Positions 1 through 7,646 are shown, counted from the first letter of the stretch. The stretch is 64,000 nt of DNA from Geothrix sp. (GCA_019449415.1 JAGRPP010000017.1:310001-374000); one strand, 5' to 3'. Notes: generated from the sequence alone by a model not told the origin. Made by a program: numbers and translations.

Positions 1-31
1 ACCCCGAAGACCACACCACCTAGAGGATCCC

Positions 32-421
32 GTGAATTTGCCAAGGAGTATTGGGGCGGTTCTCATCGGTTGGATGACGGTGGTCGGCCTTTCACTCTCC
101 ACAGACCATTTGCTCCAACAAGCCAGGCTCTATCCAGCCTGGGGCCAGCCGGTCTGGAGCTTCTGGCCCAATCTCCTGGCCCTCTCTTATCGATGTGTCT
201 TTACCGTGACCGGTTGTTACATCGCAGGAAGGCTTTCGGATCGAAATCCCATGCTCCACGCTATGCTTCTCGGCATCATCAGTTTCATTCTCAGCCTTCT
301 TGGGGCTAGGACCGCCATTCAAAACCATTTTGGGCCCGCGTGGTACCCCATGGCACTCGCCCTCGCCACTTTGCCGTGCGCGTGGCTAGGCGGCCTCCTT
401 TCTAAATCACGCAGCGCCTAG
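32..421 (+). CDS. Hypothetical four-helix membrane protein
   Basis: Small (129 aa) very hydrophobic protein. I see about four membrane segments, near residues 7-25, 45-65, 75-92 and 103-122, so an inner-membrane location is likely. It resembles a widespread uncharacterised family with the same layout, an N-terminal helix, a WGQP-type loop and a C-terminal PCAWLGG segment, but I know no function for it. The start is GTG with AGAGG about 6 nt upstream. It stands alone, with a 130-bp gap before the next gene, so its context says little. Moderately sure that it is a real gene. Confidence 0.7.
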   Translation: MNLPRSIGAVLIGWMTVVGLSLSTDHLLQQARLYPAWGQPVWSFWPNLLALSYRCVFTVTGCYIAGRLSDRNPMLHAMLLGIISFILSLLGARTAIQNHFGPAWYPMALALATLPCAWLGGLLSKSRSA

Positions 422-553
422 CCCTCGGCTAGCTCAGCCCCTGCCTGCTTTGCCTTCCGTTCTCTCTCATCTCCCTGCTTACTCGCCTTCGCGCCAGGCT
501 TCGGTGCCGGCGGGTCCGGCTCGCTTCTTCATTTGGCCCCTCAGAGGAACCCT

Positions 554-1417
554 ATGGCTCAATTACTGATGAGATCCGTTCTTGCCTGTGTTTGTTCGCT
601 TGCCCTCGCGCAAGGAGTCCCAAGCCAATTGAATATGGGTGGATTTCAGCTTGGCCAAGTCATCAGGCTCACCCAAAAAAAGTTTGGCGAGCCATATGTG
701 GTAAGAACGACCCCCGACAATCGGGTGATCAACGCCTTCTGGACCTCTGAAAAACATGAGCACTTAATGATCTTCGAATCGGCTCCGCCCAGGAAAGACC
801 GAATTACTTCCATTCAGCTATTTGGAAAACCAACCCCAGGTGGCCCAAGCATAGGAGGCATTTCCCTGGGCTCGAGTGAAGCAGAGGTGATCAAGGCATT
901 TGGAGCTCCAAGCGCACGGAGGGTATATGAAGATGAAGGCAATGAATACACCAAACTCGAATTCAACGGGAAAAACTACACAGTTGAATTGAACAAGGAT
1001 GCACTGGTCGTTAGCCTCAAGCTTTATGGGTTCGATGGTTTCCCGAAGGGGTCTGCGGATCTCCCCACATCTGAAACTTTGATCAAAGCCTTGGCTTCCG
1101 GTGAAACCAGGGCCTTCAGTCACTTGCTGGCTCCTGATTTTGAGATCTATCGCGGCGGCAAAATCATTCGATATGAAGGCCCCGCCTTAGATGAGTTGGA
1201 TTCAAATAGTGAAATTCGAGATGCCCTGTTTGGGCCTACAGGGTTGAAGACCACCCTGGTAGGAAAGCATCTGGAGGAGGACCCGCAGATGCGTATTACT
1301 GAAGAGAAACAAATATTCCATGTCATCAAATATCCAAACAGCCGCCTTCTAAAGGAGATCGTTTTCACCTTATACGCTGGATCCTGGAGAATCTATGAGG
1401 TTGCATTTCGAAATTAG
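554..1417 (+). CDS. Hypothetical exported protein
   Basis: 287-aa protein with an N-terminal signal-peptide-like stretch (MRSVLACVCSLALAQG). I chose ATG 554 because AGAGGAA ends 4 nt before it; an in-frame TTG at 533 has no such site. The middle holds two similar segments of the type GxxLGxxxxxVxxxFGxP, near residues 28-47 and 95-115, seen in exported proteins of unknown role. The C-terminal third (from about residue 175) looks like a small alpha/beta fold but I cannot name it. The codon choice is visibly more AT-rich than in genes downstream (runs such as AAAAAAA, many AAT/GAA codons), which hints at recent acquisition. Confidence 0.7.
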   Translation: MAQLLMRSVLACVCSLALAQGVPSQLNMGGFQLGQVIRLTQKKFGEPYVVRTTPDNRVINAFWTSEKHEHLMIFESAPPRKDRITSIQLFGKPTPGGPSIGGISLGSSEAEVIKAFGAPSARRVYEDEGNEYTKLEFNGKNYTVELNKDALVVSLKLYGFDGFPKGSADLPTSETLIKALASGETRAFSHLLAPDFEIYRGGKIIRYEGPALDELDSNSEIRDALFGPTGLKTTLVGKHLEEDPQMRITEEKQIFHVIKYPNSRLLKEIVFTLYAGSWRIYEVAFRN

Positions 1418-1499
1418 GCATTGGAGGCCCAATCTCCCGCACAGGTCCCGACCCTCATCTGCCTGGTCATAGAATCTCCTGCGTTCTCAGGAGGAAACC

Positions 1500-1919
1500 A
1501 TGAAAAAACAAAGCGCGAGTCCAGTTCCCTCGGCATCGGATCTCATCACGGAACGAATCACTGAGCTCGGGGACTGGCGGGGGGAAACCCTCGGCAGAAT
1601 GCGCAAGCTCATCAAGGAGGCCGACCCGCAAGTCATCGAAGAGTGGAAATGGATGGGCACTCCCGTCTGGTCGCACGATGGCATCCTCTGCACGGGGGAA
1701 TCCTACAAAAAGGCCGTGAAGCTCACCTTCCTCAAGGGCGCGTCACTGGCGGATCCGGATCACCTCTTCAACGCGAGCCTCGACGGAAACGCGCGGCGCG
1801 CGATCGACCTCCACGAAGGAGAAGAGGTCGACGCATCGGCCTTCAAGGCGCTCATCCGCCGGGCGGTCGAGCTCAACCGGTCCACCCCGTCGAAATCCCC
1901 GAAGAAACCGAAGTCCTAG
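1500..1919 (+). CDS. DUF1801 (YdhG-like) domain protein
   Basis: 139-aa soluble protein matching the DUF1801 pattern: an N-terminal helix followed by WRGETLGRMRKLIKEADP, then EEWKWMGTPVWSHDG and the YKKAVKLTFLKGA strand. The family is small, cytoplasmic and of unknown biochemistry; many members are annotated as iron-chaperone-like or YdhG. A strong Shine-Dalgarno site (AGGAGG) lies 5 nt before ATG. The gene after it, 38 bp downstream on the same strand, encodes another small DNA-binding-fold protein (MmcQ/YjbR), a frequent companion of DUF1801. The C-terminus is a short Lys/Pro/Ser tail. Confidence 0.8.
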   Translation: MKKQSASPVPSASDLITERITELGDWRGETLGRMRKLIKEADPQVIEEWKWMGTPVWSHDGILCTGESYKKAVKLTFLKGASLADPDHLFNASLDGNARRAIDLHEGEEVDASAFKALIRRAVELNRSTPSKSPKKPKS

Positions 1920-1957
1920 GGGATCCCATCCAGTCAGCCTTGTTCGCGAGTGCGCCC

Positions 1958-2356
1958 ATGCCCAAGCCCCCGCCGTTCTCCAGGCCCGTGACGGCTCTCC
2001 GGAAGGCGGCCCTCGCCTTCCCCGAAACCACGGAGGACCACCCTTGGGGTGAGTGCGCCTTCAAGGTGAAGGGGAAGGTGTTCCTCTTCCTGTCCACGGG
2101 CGACGCCACCCTCTCCCTTTCCATGAAGCTGCCCCAGTCGAACGGGTTCGCCATCCTTCTGCCCTTCACCAAACCCACGGGCTACGGCCTCGGCAAAAGC
2201 GGATGGATCACCGCGACCTTCACCCCGGGGGAATCCATCCCCCTGCCCCTGCTGCTGGACTGGCTCGAGGAGAGTTTCTGTGCCGTGGCGCCCAAGCGCG
2301 TGTCGGCGGCCCTGGCGGCGAAGGCCCGCCCCGCGGCCCTCCGGAGCAGGCGATAA
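1958..2356 (+). CDS. MmcQ/YjbR family protein
   Basis: 132-aa protein with the MmcQ/YjbR pattern: ALAFPETTEDHPWGECAFKV near the N-terminus, a KVFLFLS strand, then KLPQSNGFAI and the GLGKSGWITATF segment. The fold resembles a DNA-binding domain, but the biological role of the family is not established. I took ATG 1958 as start; an in-frame TTG at 1940 is possible and neither has a convincing ribosome site. It follows the DUF1801 gene by 38 bp and precedes the aldolase gene by 7 bp, so the three may be co-transcribed. Confidence 0.75.
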   Translation: MPKPPPFSRPVTALRKAALAFPETTEDHPWGECAFKVKGKVFLFLSTGDATLSLSMKLPQSNGFAILLPFTKPTGYGLGKSGWITATFTPGESIPLPLLLDWLEESFCAVAPKRVSAALAAKARPAALRSRR

Positions 2357-2363
2357 TCCCTCC

Positions 2364-3026
2364 ATGGATGCTTCCGGCCCCCTCCACGATCTCCTCCAAG
2401 ACCTCCTCGATGCCGGCCGCCGCCTCCACGCAGGCGGCCTGCTGGCGGCTTCCGACGGCAACCTGTCCCTGAGGCTGGCCGACGGCCGCATCGCCATGAC
2501 GCCCAGCGGCGTGCCGAAGGCGAAGGTGAAACGGGAAGACCTGGCCTACCTGGCCCTCGACGGCACCATCCTCTCGGGCCGTCCCAGCAGCGAGCGCGCC
2601 ATGCACCTGGCCATCTACCGCGCCGTGCCGGAAGCCAGGGCCATCGTCCACGCCCACCCGCCCACCGCCATCGCCTGGTCCCTGGCGCGGCCCGAGCTGG
2701 GAGAGCTGCCTTCGGACGGCTTGCCGGAAGTCATCCTCGCTGCAGGCCGCATCCCCATCGTGCCCATGGCCATCCCCGGCACCGAGGCCATGGGCACGAA
2801 CCTCCTGCCCTTCCTGCCCAACCATCGCCTGATGATCCTGGCCCGCCACGGCGGCCTCTGCTGGGGCGAGCACCTGGACGAGGCGACCGGCGGCATCGAG
2901 CGGCTGGAGCAGGTGGCCGAGATCCTCTGGAAGGCCGAAACCCTGGGCGGCGCCAAACCTTTGCCTGAAGATGAACTCCTGGAATTGCATGCCCTTCGGA
3001 CAAGGATTGGTCCCCGAATCATCTAA
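2364..3026 (+). CDS. Class II aldolase (FucA/MtnB-like)
   Basis: 220-aa zinc-dependent aldolase/adducin-fold enzyme. Visible signatures are the phosphate-binding ASDGNLSLR and TPSGVPK segments (residues 29-37, 46-52), the catalytic acid in PSSER (Glu77) and the zinc ligands HAH (His96, His98) and ARHGG (His162). Family members cleave or dehydrate sugar phosphates such as fuculose-1-phosphate or 5-methylthioribulose-1-phosphate. The next gene is mtnA, which makes 5-methylthioribulose-1-phosphate, so this enzyme probably uses that product, either as MtnB dehydratase or as the Ald2-type aldolase of the DHAP shunt giving DHAP and an aldehyde. I favour the aldolase because no other mtn gene is nearby, but sequence reading alone cannot decide. 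Confidence 0.8.
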   Translation: MDASGPLHDLLQDLLDAGRRLHAGGLLAASDGNLSLRLADGRIAMTPSGVPKAKVKREDLAYLALDGTILSGRPSSERAMHLAIYRAVPEARAIVHAHPPTAIAWSLARPELGELPSDGLPEVILAAGRIPIVPMAIPGTEAMGTNLLPFLPNHRLMILARHGGLCWGEHLDEATGGIERLEQVAEILWKAETLGGAKPLPEDELLELHALRTRIGPRII

Positions 3027-3030
3027 GAGA

Positions 3031-3117
3031 ACGAGTCCACCGATTCCACGGATTCCACGGATTCCACGGATTCGAATACAAAGGCAATCTGTGTGAATCT
3101 GTGAAATCTGTGGATAG
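3031..3117. repeat. Intergenic imperfect inverted repeat with 9-bp tandem units
   Basis: Between the aldolase and mtnA genes there are three full copies and a partial copy of the unit GATTCCACG (3042 to about 3074). They are followed at 3086-3115 by AATCTGTGTGAATCTGTGAA and a further ATCTGTGGAT. The second half reverse-complements imperfectly to the first, so the whole can fold into a hairpin. Related CACAGATT/AATCTGTG intergenic elements occur in several bacterial genomes. It contains no gene; a minus-strand translation gives an Asn-Pro-Trp repeat that is an artefact. Confidence 0.75.
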
Positions 3118-3126
3118 AGAGCCTTC

Positions 3127-4122
3127 ATGAATCCCTTTGAATCCCTTGGCCTGAAATACGACGGACGCACGCTCTGGGTGCTGGACCAGACGCAGCTTCC
3201 AGACGCCGAAGTCTGGCTGGATGGCAGCGCGCCCGAGGACATGATCGCCCTCATCAAGCGCCTGGCCGTGCGGGGGGCGCCCCTCATCGGCGTGGCCGCG
3301 GCGGCCAGCCTGGCCACCTGCGCGGCGCGCGGGGCCTCCGCTGCCGAATACGCCGCCGCCTGCGCGGCCCTGCGCGCGGCCCGGCCCACGGCCGTGAACC
3401 TCATGTGGGCCATGGACCGCATGAAGGCCGCGACCGATCCCGGGGCGGAAGCCCAGGCCATCTTCGAAGAGGATGTGCGGCTCTGCGAGGGCATGGCTCA
3501 GCACGGCGCGGCCCTCATCCAGGAGGGCGAGGGGATCCTCACCCACTGCAACACCGGGGGCCTCGCCACGGCGGGCATCGGCACGGCGCTCGGCGTCATC
3601 CGCCGCGCCCACGAGCAGGGCAAGCGCATCCATGTCTTTGCCGACGAGACGCGGCCCCTGCTCCAGGGCGGCCGCCTCACGGCCTGGGAGCTGAGCAAGC
3701 TGGGCATCCCCTCCACCCTCATCACCGACAGCATGGCGGCCCTGCTCCTGCGCGACGGCAAGGTCCAGCGCGTGCTGGTGGGCTCGGACCGCGTGGCCGC
3801 CAACGGCGACTTCGCCAACAAGGTGGGCACCTACGGCCTGGCCGTGCAGGCCCGCTTCCACGGCGTGCCCTTCCATCCCGTGGCCCCCTTCAGCACCGTG
3901 GACCTCGCCTGCCCCACCGGCGCCGCCATCCCCATCGAGGAGCGGGACCCCGCCGAGGTGCGCGGCCATGGCCGCCTGCGGTGGGCCCCCGAAGGCATGG
4001 CCGCATGGAACCCCAGCTTCGATGTCACACCGGTGGAGCTCGTCACCAGCCTGGTGCTGGATCGGGGCGTCTACAGCGCCGGCCAGCTTCGATCCGGAGT
4101 CCTCGCCAGGGTGTGCGGGTAA
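3127..4122 (+). CDS. mtnA: S-methyl-5-thioribose-1-phosphate isomerase
   Basis: 331-aa cytoplasmic aldose-ketose isomerase of the eIF2B-related fold that converts 5-methylthioribose-1-phosphate to the ribulose form in methionine salvage, and in some bacteria the 5-deoxy analogue too. Hallmarks are present: RGAPLIG near residue 49, catalytic Cys141 in HCNTGGLAT, ADETRPLLQG at 172-181, and catalytic Asp221 in GSDRVAANGDFANKVGTY. Length is near the family norm (about 340-370). The gene lies 100 bp after the class II aldolase gene on the same strand, with a repeat element in between and a second element after its stop codon. Confidence 0.95.
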   Translation: MNPFESLGLKYDGRTLWVLDQTQLPDAEVWLDGSAPEDMIALIKRLAVRGAPLIGVAAAASLATCAARGASAAEYAAACAALRAARPTAVNLMWAMDRMKAATDPGAEAQAIFEEDVRLCEGMAQHGAALIQEGEGILTHCNTGGLATAGIGTALGVIRRAHEQGKRIHVFADETRPLLQGGRLTAWELSKLGIPSTLITDSMAALLLRDGKVQRVLVGSDRVAANGDFANKVGTYGLAVQARFHGVPFHPVAPFSTVDLACPTGAAIPIEERDPAEVRGHGRLRWAPEGMAAWNPSFDVTPVELVTSLVLDRGVYSAGQLRSGVLARVCG

Positions 4123-4131
4123 AGACAAATG

Positions 4132-4208
4132 CGCCAACCGCAGAGGACGCAGAGCGCACAGCGAAAAGCAGGTCTCTTTCCTCTGCGCCCTCTGTGTCCT
4201 CTGTGGTT
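4132..4208. repeat. Intergenic inverted repeat (CGCAGAGGACGCAGAG type)
   Basis: The left arm near 4138-4161 (CCGCAGAGGACGCAGAG...) and the right arm at 4181-4208 (CTCTGCGCCCTCTGTGTCCT, then CTGTGGTT) are near reverse complements, so the segment can form a long imperfect hairpin with a loop of about 20 nt. It sits between the convergent ends of mtnA and the ArnE-like gene and might also act as a terminator. Its sequence differs from the repeat upstream of mtnA, but it has the same build: short purine-rich direct units arranged as an inverted repeat. Confidence 0.75.
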
Positions 4209-4217
4209 AATGGCGTT

Positions 4218-4595
4218 TCACTGCCCCCGTCCGCTCCAGGCCTGCAATCCCACGCCGATGACGATGATGACCAGCGCCACCCACCGCATGGGCGTCATGG
4301 CCTCGCCGAGGAAGGCCCGGGCCATGAGGGCGTTGGCGATGAAACCCAGCGCCAGGAAGGGATAGGCATAGTTCACCTGCACCATGGAGAGGGCGCCCAG
4401 CCAGACGACGACGCTCACGGCGTAGCAGGCCAGTCCCGCGATGACCCAGGGCTCGAGCATGAGACGGAACAGCGGGCCCGCGGCCAACTGCATGCCCCCG
4501 GCCGCCTGCAGGCCCTTCTTCAGGCAGATCTGCGCGGCGGCATTGAGCAGCACGCCCAGCACGATGAGGGGGATGGCCTTCAGGTTGGGGCTCAT
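4218..4595 (-). CDS. SMR/EamA-type small transporter, ArnE-like
   Basis: 125-aa protein with four membrane helices, of the small multidrug resistance/EamA type. The segment VNYAYPFLALGFIANALMA resembles ArnE/ArnF, which flip undecaprenyl-phosphate-aminoarabinose across the inner membrane. It is the last gene of the minus-strand envelope glycosylation run; its ATG overlaps the stop codon of the GT9 gene (ATGA, 4592-4595), so the two are translationally coupled. I infer transport of a lipid-linked sugar for the neighbouring ArnT-like enzymes. ArnE normally pairs with ArnF, and no second subunit is in the window, so it may work as a homodimer. Confidence 0.75.
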   Translation of the reverse strand: MSPNLKAIPLIVLGVLLNAAAQICLKKGLQAAGGMQLAAGPLFRLMLEPWVIAGLACYAVSVVVWLGALSMVQVNYAYPFLALGFIANALMARAFLGEAMTPMRWVALVIIVIGVGLQAWSGRGQ

Positions 4596-5623
4596 GGGGC
4601 CTCCGAGGCGGGCAGGACTGGGCGGGTGACGGCCTGGGCTTCAAGAGCGGCCCAGATGCGCTCTGCAGGCAGCTGGGTCATGCAGGGGTGATCGGGCAGC
4701 GGGCAGTGCCACTGCTGGCATTCGAGACAGGCGAGGTCCTCCTTGCGCAGCACCGTCACCTGGGGCCCCCGGGGCGCGGTGTGGCGGGGGATGGTGGGCC
4801 CGAAGACGGTCACCACGGGCACGCCGCAGGCCGCGGCAAGGTGGGCCAAGCCTGAATCGTTGGCCAGCACGGCGGTGGCGCCCGCAAGCCAGGCGGCGCT
4901 CTGGGACCAGGGGAGCTGCGCCGTGAGGTTCAGCACCTCCGGCACCTGCTCCTTCAGCCTGCCGCCCCAGATCACATCGTCACCGGGCCCGCCCAGCACC
5001 ACGATGCGGTACCCGGCCCCCAGGGCCCGGTGCGCCAGATCCACCAGCAGGTCGAGCCCCAGCCGCTTGGCGCCGGCCGCCGCCCCGATGGCGAACGCGA
5101 GGTAGGGCACGGCGTCGAATCCCTGGCGGCGGCGCTGGTCAGCCACGGCCTCCGCGCTCGCCTGGCGCGGGTGGAAGGGCAGGAAAGCCGCCGGTCCCAA
5201 CTCGGAATAGCCGCACCGCACGATGTCCCGGTAGCGGTCGAGCGCGTGGTCATCCCGGTCCCAGTACTTCAAGCTGGCGGTCAGCAGGAGCGAGGCGCCG
5301 CCGTCCCCGCAGCCCACGCGGCGCGGCACGCGGGCCAGGAAGGCCGCGGCCGGGGCGCGCAGGCTCTTGGCCAGGGCCAGCACGGAGGCCGGGCGATGGG
5401 TGCGGAGCAGCCGCGCCCCCTCCAGCAGGCCGGTCTTTCCCGGGGGATCGGCCACGGCGCCCCCATAGCCCTCGGCGCCCTCGAAGAGTTCCACCGTGGC
5501 CGCCGGACCCCAGGCCACCAGGGGCAGACCCGCGGCGATCAGCGGGGCCGCGGCCTGGTGCATCAGCACCGCGTCGCCCACGAAGCGGGGTAAGCGGAGC
5601 CAGTGGGCGCCGGGCGGGATCAT
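4592..5623 (-). CDS. Glycosyltransferase family 9 (heptosyltransferase-like)
   Basis: 343-aa GT9 enzyme, the ADP-heptose:LPS heptosyltransferase type (WaaC/WaaF/WaaQ). It has the RLPRFVGDAVLM start motif, the acceptor-domain KSLRAPAAAF segment, the GGPGDD turn and the nucleotide-sugar motif LANDSGLAHLAAACGVPVV followed by FGPT. It is a peripheral cytoplasmic-face enzyme that probably adds a sugar to LPS core or another glycolipid. A Cys-rich C-terminus (CLECQQWHCPLPDHPC) is typical of the family. It overlaps by 4 nt (ATGA) both the upstream GT39 gene and the downstream ArnE-like gene, which marks a tight operon. Acceptor and donor cannot be read from sequence. Confidence 0.88.
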   Translation of the reverse strand: MIPPGAHWLRLPRFVGDAVLMHQAAAPLIAAGLPLVAWGPAATVELFEGAEGYGGAVADPPGKTGLLEGARLLRTHRPASVLALAKSLRAPAAAFLARVPRRVGCGDGGASLLLTASLKYWDRDDHALDRYRDIVRCGYSELGPAAFLPFHPRQASAEAVADQRRRQGFDAVPYLAFAIGAAAGAKRLGLDLLVDLAHRALGAGYRIVVLGGPGDDVIWGGRLKEQVPEVLNLTAQLPWSQSAAWLAGATAVLANDSGLAHLAAACGVPVVTVFGPTIPRHTAPRGPQVTVLRKEDLACLECQQWHCPLPDHPCMTQLPAERIWAALEAQAVTRPVLPASEAP

Positions 5624-7317
5624 GGCTTCTTCTTCAGCAGCAGGATCTCGCCGCCACCCGTGGGCACGGCCAGCAGCACCTCGAAGCGGGCCCGCAGGGC
5701 CGGCGTCATGCCCCAGGCATCGAGCTCCCACTCGCCGCGCTGAGCTACGAGCCGCGCCTCGGGATCCAGCCGTTCCAGGGCCCCCGCGCTGCGCAGCTCG
5801 GGCATGAGGTGATCCGTGTAGACCATGACGCCGCTGCGGATGGTCTGCCAGTAGTAGACCTGCCGCCCGGCGATCAGGGGCTGCACGGCGGCGGTCCAGC
5901 GACGGTAGGACTTTGGCGGATCCAGCAACCGGAAGCCCCAGGTGCCACCCACCAGGTAGAGCAGGCCGAGGGCCAGCGTCGCAGCGGGAATCAGGCTCTG
6001 GGCCCGCTGGCGCCAGGCCTGGACGGCCGTCCCGAGCGTCCCGGCCACCATCACCAGGGCCATGAAGCGGATCGGACCGAGGAAGGGTGCCACCTGGACC
6101 TGCACCCTCGGCCCCCCGGCCCCCAGGGCCACGGCGGCCAGGGCGAGGGCGGGCACGGCGAGGCCGGCCGCGAGCAGCAGGCCCAGGCGGCGGGTGCGGG
6201 CGCCCTCCATCTGCCGGAACAGATCGGCCAGGAGCAACGCCAGGAAGGGATAGCCCATGAGCAGATACTTGCCCTGCTTGCTCTGCACCGCGCTGAGGAA
6301 GATGAACGGCACGAGGAAGGCCAGCAGCAGGAAGCGCTTGGCCGGATCGCCCAGGCTCCGTTCCCGCCGCAGGTGCAGCCCCAGCGCCGGCAGCAGCAGC
6401 ACCCAGGGGAAGAAGTCCCCGAGGAGATACTCGCCGTACTTCCACCAGGGATGGATGTGGTCCCAGGCCTTCGTGGCCCGCTCGAAGTTCTGGAAGATGA
6501 TCAGCTCGTAGGCGTAGTGCGCCCCGCCCTTCAGTCCAGCGGCCACATACCAGGGCGCCACGAGCAGCAGTGTGAGCCCCAGGCCCGCGAAGATGCCCGC
6601 GCGGCGCAGCACGGCGAAGTCCCGCTGCCAGAGGAGGAAGGCCCCCAGCAGGAGCACCGACAGCACCGGTGCCAGGGGCCCCTTGGCGAGGAAGGCCAGG
6701 GCCAGCCAGAAGTAGGCCTTCAGGAACCAGCGGCGGTGCTCATCAGGGGAGGCACTCTCCTGCCGGTCCCGCAAGAGCAGGTAGCCGCCGAGCCAGCAGA
6801 ACCAGCTCCAGGCCAGCAGGGCCGCGAAGAGCAGATCGATCTGGATGAACTGGCTCTGCCAGAACCAGAGGGGCGTGGTGGCCAGGATCAGTGCCGCGGG
6901 TTCGGCGAGCCCTGGTTCCAGGAAGCGCACGGCCCAGCGGCGGAAGGCCGCCAGGAAGGCCACGGCGGCGAGCACCGACGGCAGGCGCAGGGCCCAGGCC
7001 GCCACGCCCTGGGTGAAGCCCAGCCCGCCGGTGAGGGCATCCAGCAGCCCCGCGGACGCCTTCATCACCCAGTAGTAGAGGATCGGCTTTTCGCTGTAGG
7101 GCACGCCGTTCAGGTAGGGCAGGATCCAGTCGCCGCGAAGGCGCATCTCCTTCACGCACTGGGCGAAGTCAGGCTCGTCCGGCGCCCACAGGTCGCGCAT
7201 GGGCAGCACGGCCAGGAGCAGCAGGGCGAAGAGCAGCTCGGGCGCATGGGTACGCAACCAGTCCGCCAAGCGGGTTCTGGACCTCAAGGGAGGCGGCGGG
7301 GGCAGGTGTCCGTCCAT
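5620..7317 (-). CDS. ArnT-like glycosyltransferase family 39 membrane protein (copy 2)
   Basis: 565-aa integral membrane enzyme of the ArnT/PMT (GT39) type. After a short Pro-rich N-terminus and the first helix comes the catalytic loop DLWAPDEPDFAQCVKEM, where APDEP matches the conserved acidic site, then NGVPYSEKPILYYW. About a dozen hydrophobic helices and a soluble C-terminal domain follow. The family moves sugars from polyprenyl-phosphate to lipid A or other acceptors on the periplasmic face. It overlaps the GT9 gene by ATGA. A second GT39 gene lies just upstream in the run, separated by an oppositely oriented small gene; the two proteins are only moderately alike, so they probably differ in acceptor or sugar. 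Confidence 0.88.
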   Translation of the reverse strand: MDGHLPPPPPLRSRTRLADWLRTHAPELLFALLLLAVLPMRDLWAPDEPDFAQCVKEMRLRGDWILPYLNGVPYSEKPILYYWVMKASAGLLDALTGGLGFTQGVAAWALRLPSVLAAVAFLAAFRRWAVRFLEPGLAEPAALILATTPLWFWQSQFIQIDLLFAALLAWSWFCWLGGYLLLRDRQESASPDEHRRWFLKAYFWLALAFLAKGPLAPVLSVLLLGAFLLWQRDFAVLRRAGIFAGLGLTLLLVAPWYVAAGLKGGAHYAYELIIFQNFERATKAWDHIHPWWKYGEYLLGDFFPWVLLLPALGLHLRRERSLGDPAKRFLLLAFLVPFIFLSAVQSKQGKYLLMGYPFLALLLADLFRQMEGARTRRLGLLLAAGLAVPALALAAVALGAGGPRVQVQVAPFLGPIRFMALVMVAGTLGTAVQAWRQRAQSLIPAATLALGLLYLVGGTWGFRLLDPPKSYRRWTAAVQPLIAGRQVYYWQTIRSGVMVYTDHLMPELRSAGALERLDPEARLVAQRGEWELDAWGMTPALRARFEVLLAVPTGGGEILLLKKKP

Positions 7318-7358
7318 CCCTCCATCTTCCCCCGGAAAGCGGCCTTCCGCCCAGGCGT

Positions 7359-7370
7359 TAGAATAGAGGC
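7359..7370 (+). promoter_or_regulatory. -10 box of a probably leaderless gene
   Basis: TAGAAT at 7359-7364 is followed by AGAGGC and then ATG at 7371. A transcript starting the usual 7 nt after the -10 box would begin at the start codon itself. The AGAGG inside the spacer is too near the ATG to serve as an ordinary ribosome site. The same arrangement occurs at 23712 and 40740. Confidence 0.5.
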
Positions 7371-7646
7371 ATGGGCCCCCTCGTCCTCAGCCTCTTGCTT
7401 CTGGCCACGCCGACCACCCTTTCGGCCACTCCTTCGGCCGCTCCCTCGGCGGACGGCGTGAAGGAGGACATCAAGCAGGCGGGCAAGGAGATCGGCCAGG
7501 GCTTCAAGAAGGGCGGCAAGGCCATCGGCCATGCGGCGAAGGAAGGCGGGAAGGCCGTGGGCCGCGGCGCGAAGACCGCCGGCAAGGGCGTCGCCAGGGG
7601 CGCCAAGGAAGTCGGCAAGGGGATCAAAGAGGCCGTGAAGAAGTAG
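7371..7646 (+). CDS. Secreted Gly/Lys-rich 11-residue-repeat protein
   Basis: 91-aa protein with a signal peptide (residues 1 to about 19-27) and then almost only an 11-residue repeat. The units start at residues 38, 49, 60, 71 and 82 and follow G-K-x-[IV]-G-x-x-[AF]-K-x-x, for example GKAIGHAAKEG and GKAVGRGAKTA. Such 11-mers form amphipathic helices in LEA-like and apolipoprotein-like proteins; here the charge is strongly basic, so binding to membranes or lipopolysaccharide is conceivable. It lies between the two ArnT-like genes on the opposite strand, with its own promoter. I do not recognise a named family. The underlying DNA is a 33-bp tandem repeat and may vary in copy number. Confidence 0.75.
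   Translation: MGPLVLSLLLLATPTTLSATPSAAPSADGVKEDIKQAGKEIGQGFKKGGKAIGHAAKEGGKAVGRGAKTAGKGVARGAKEVGKGIKEAVKK

Noticed and set aside
3042..3074. Tandem repeats considered as a CRISPR-like array
   Set aside because: Units of 9 bp with no spacers; no cas genes in the window.
3019..4137. Minus-strand frame with an Asn-Pro-Trp-Asn repeat across the mtnA upstream element
   Set aside because: The repeat residues come from the tandem GATTCCACG DNA units and the rest is antisense to mtnA.
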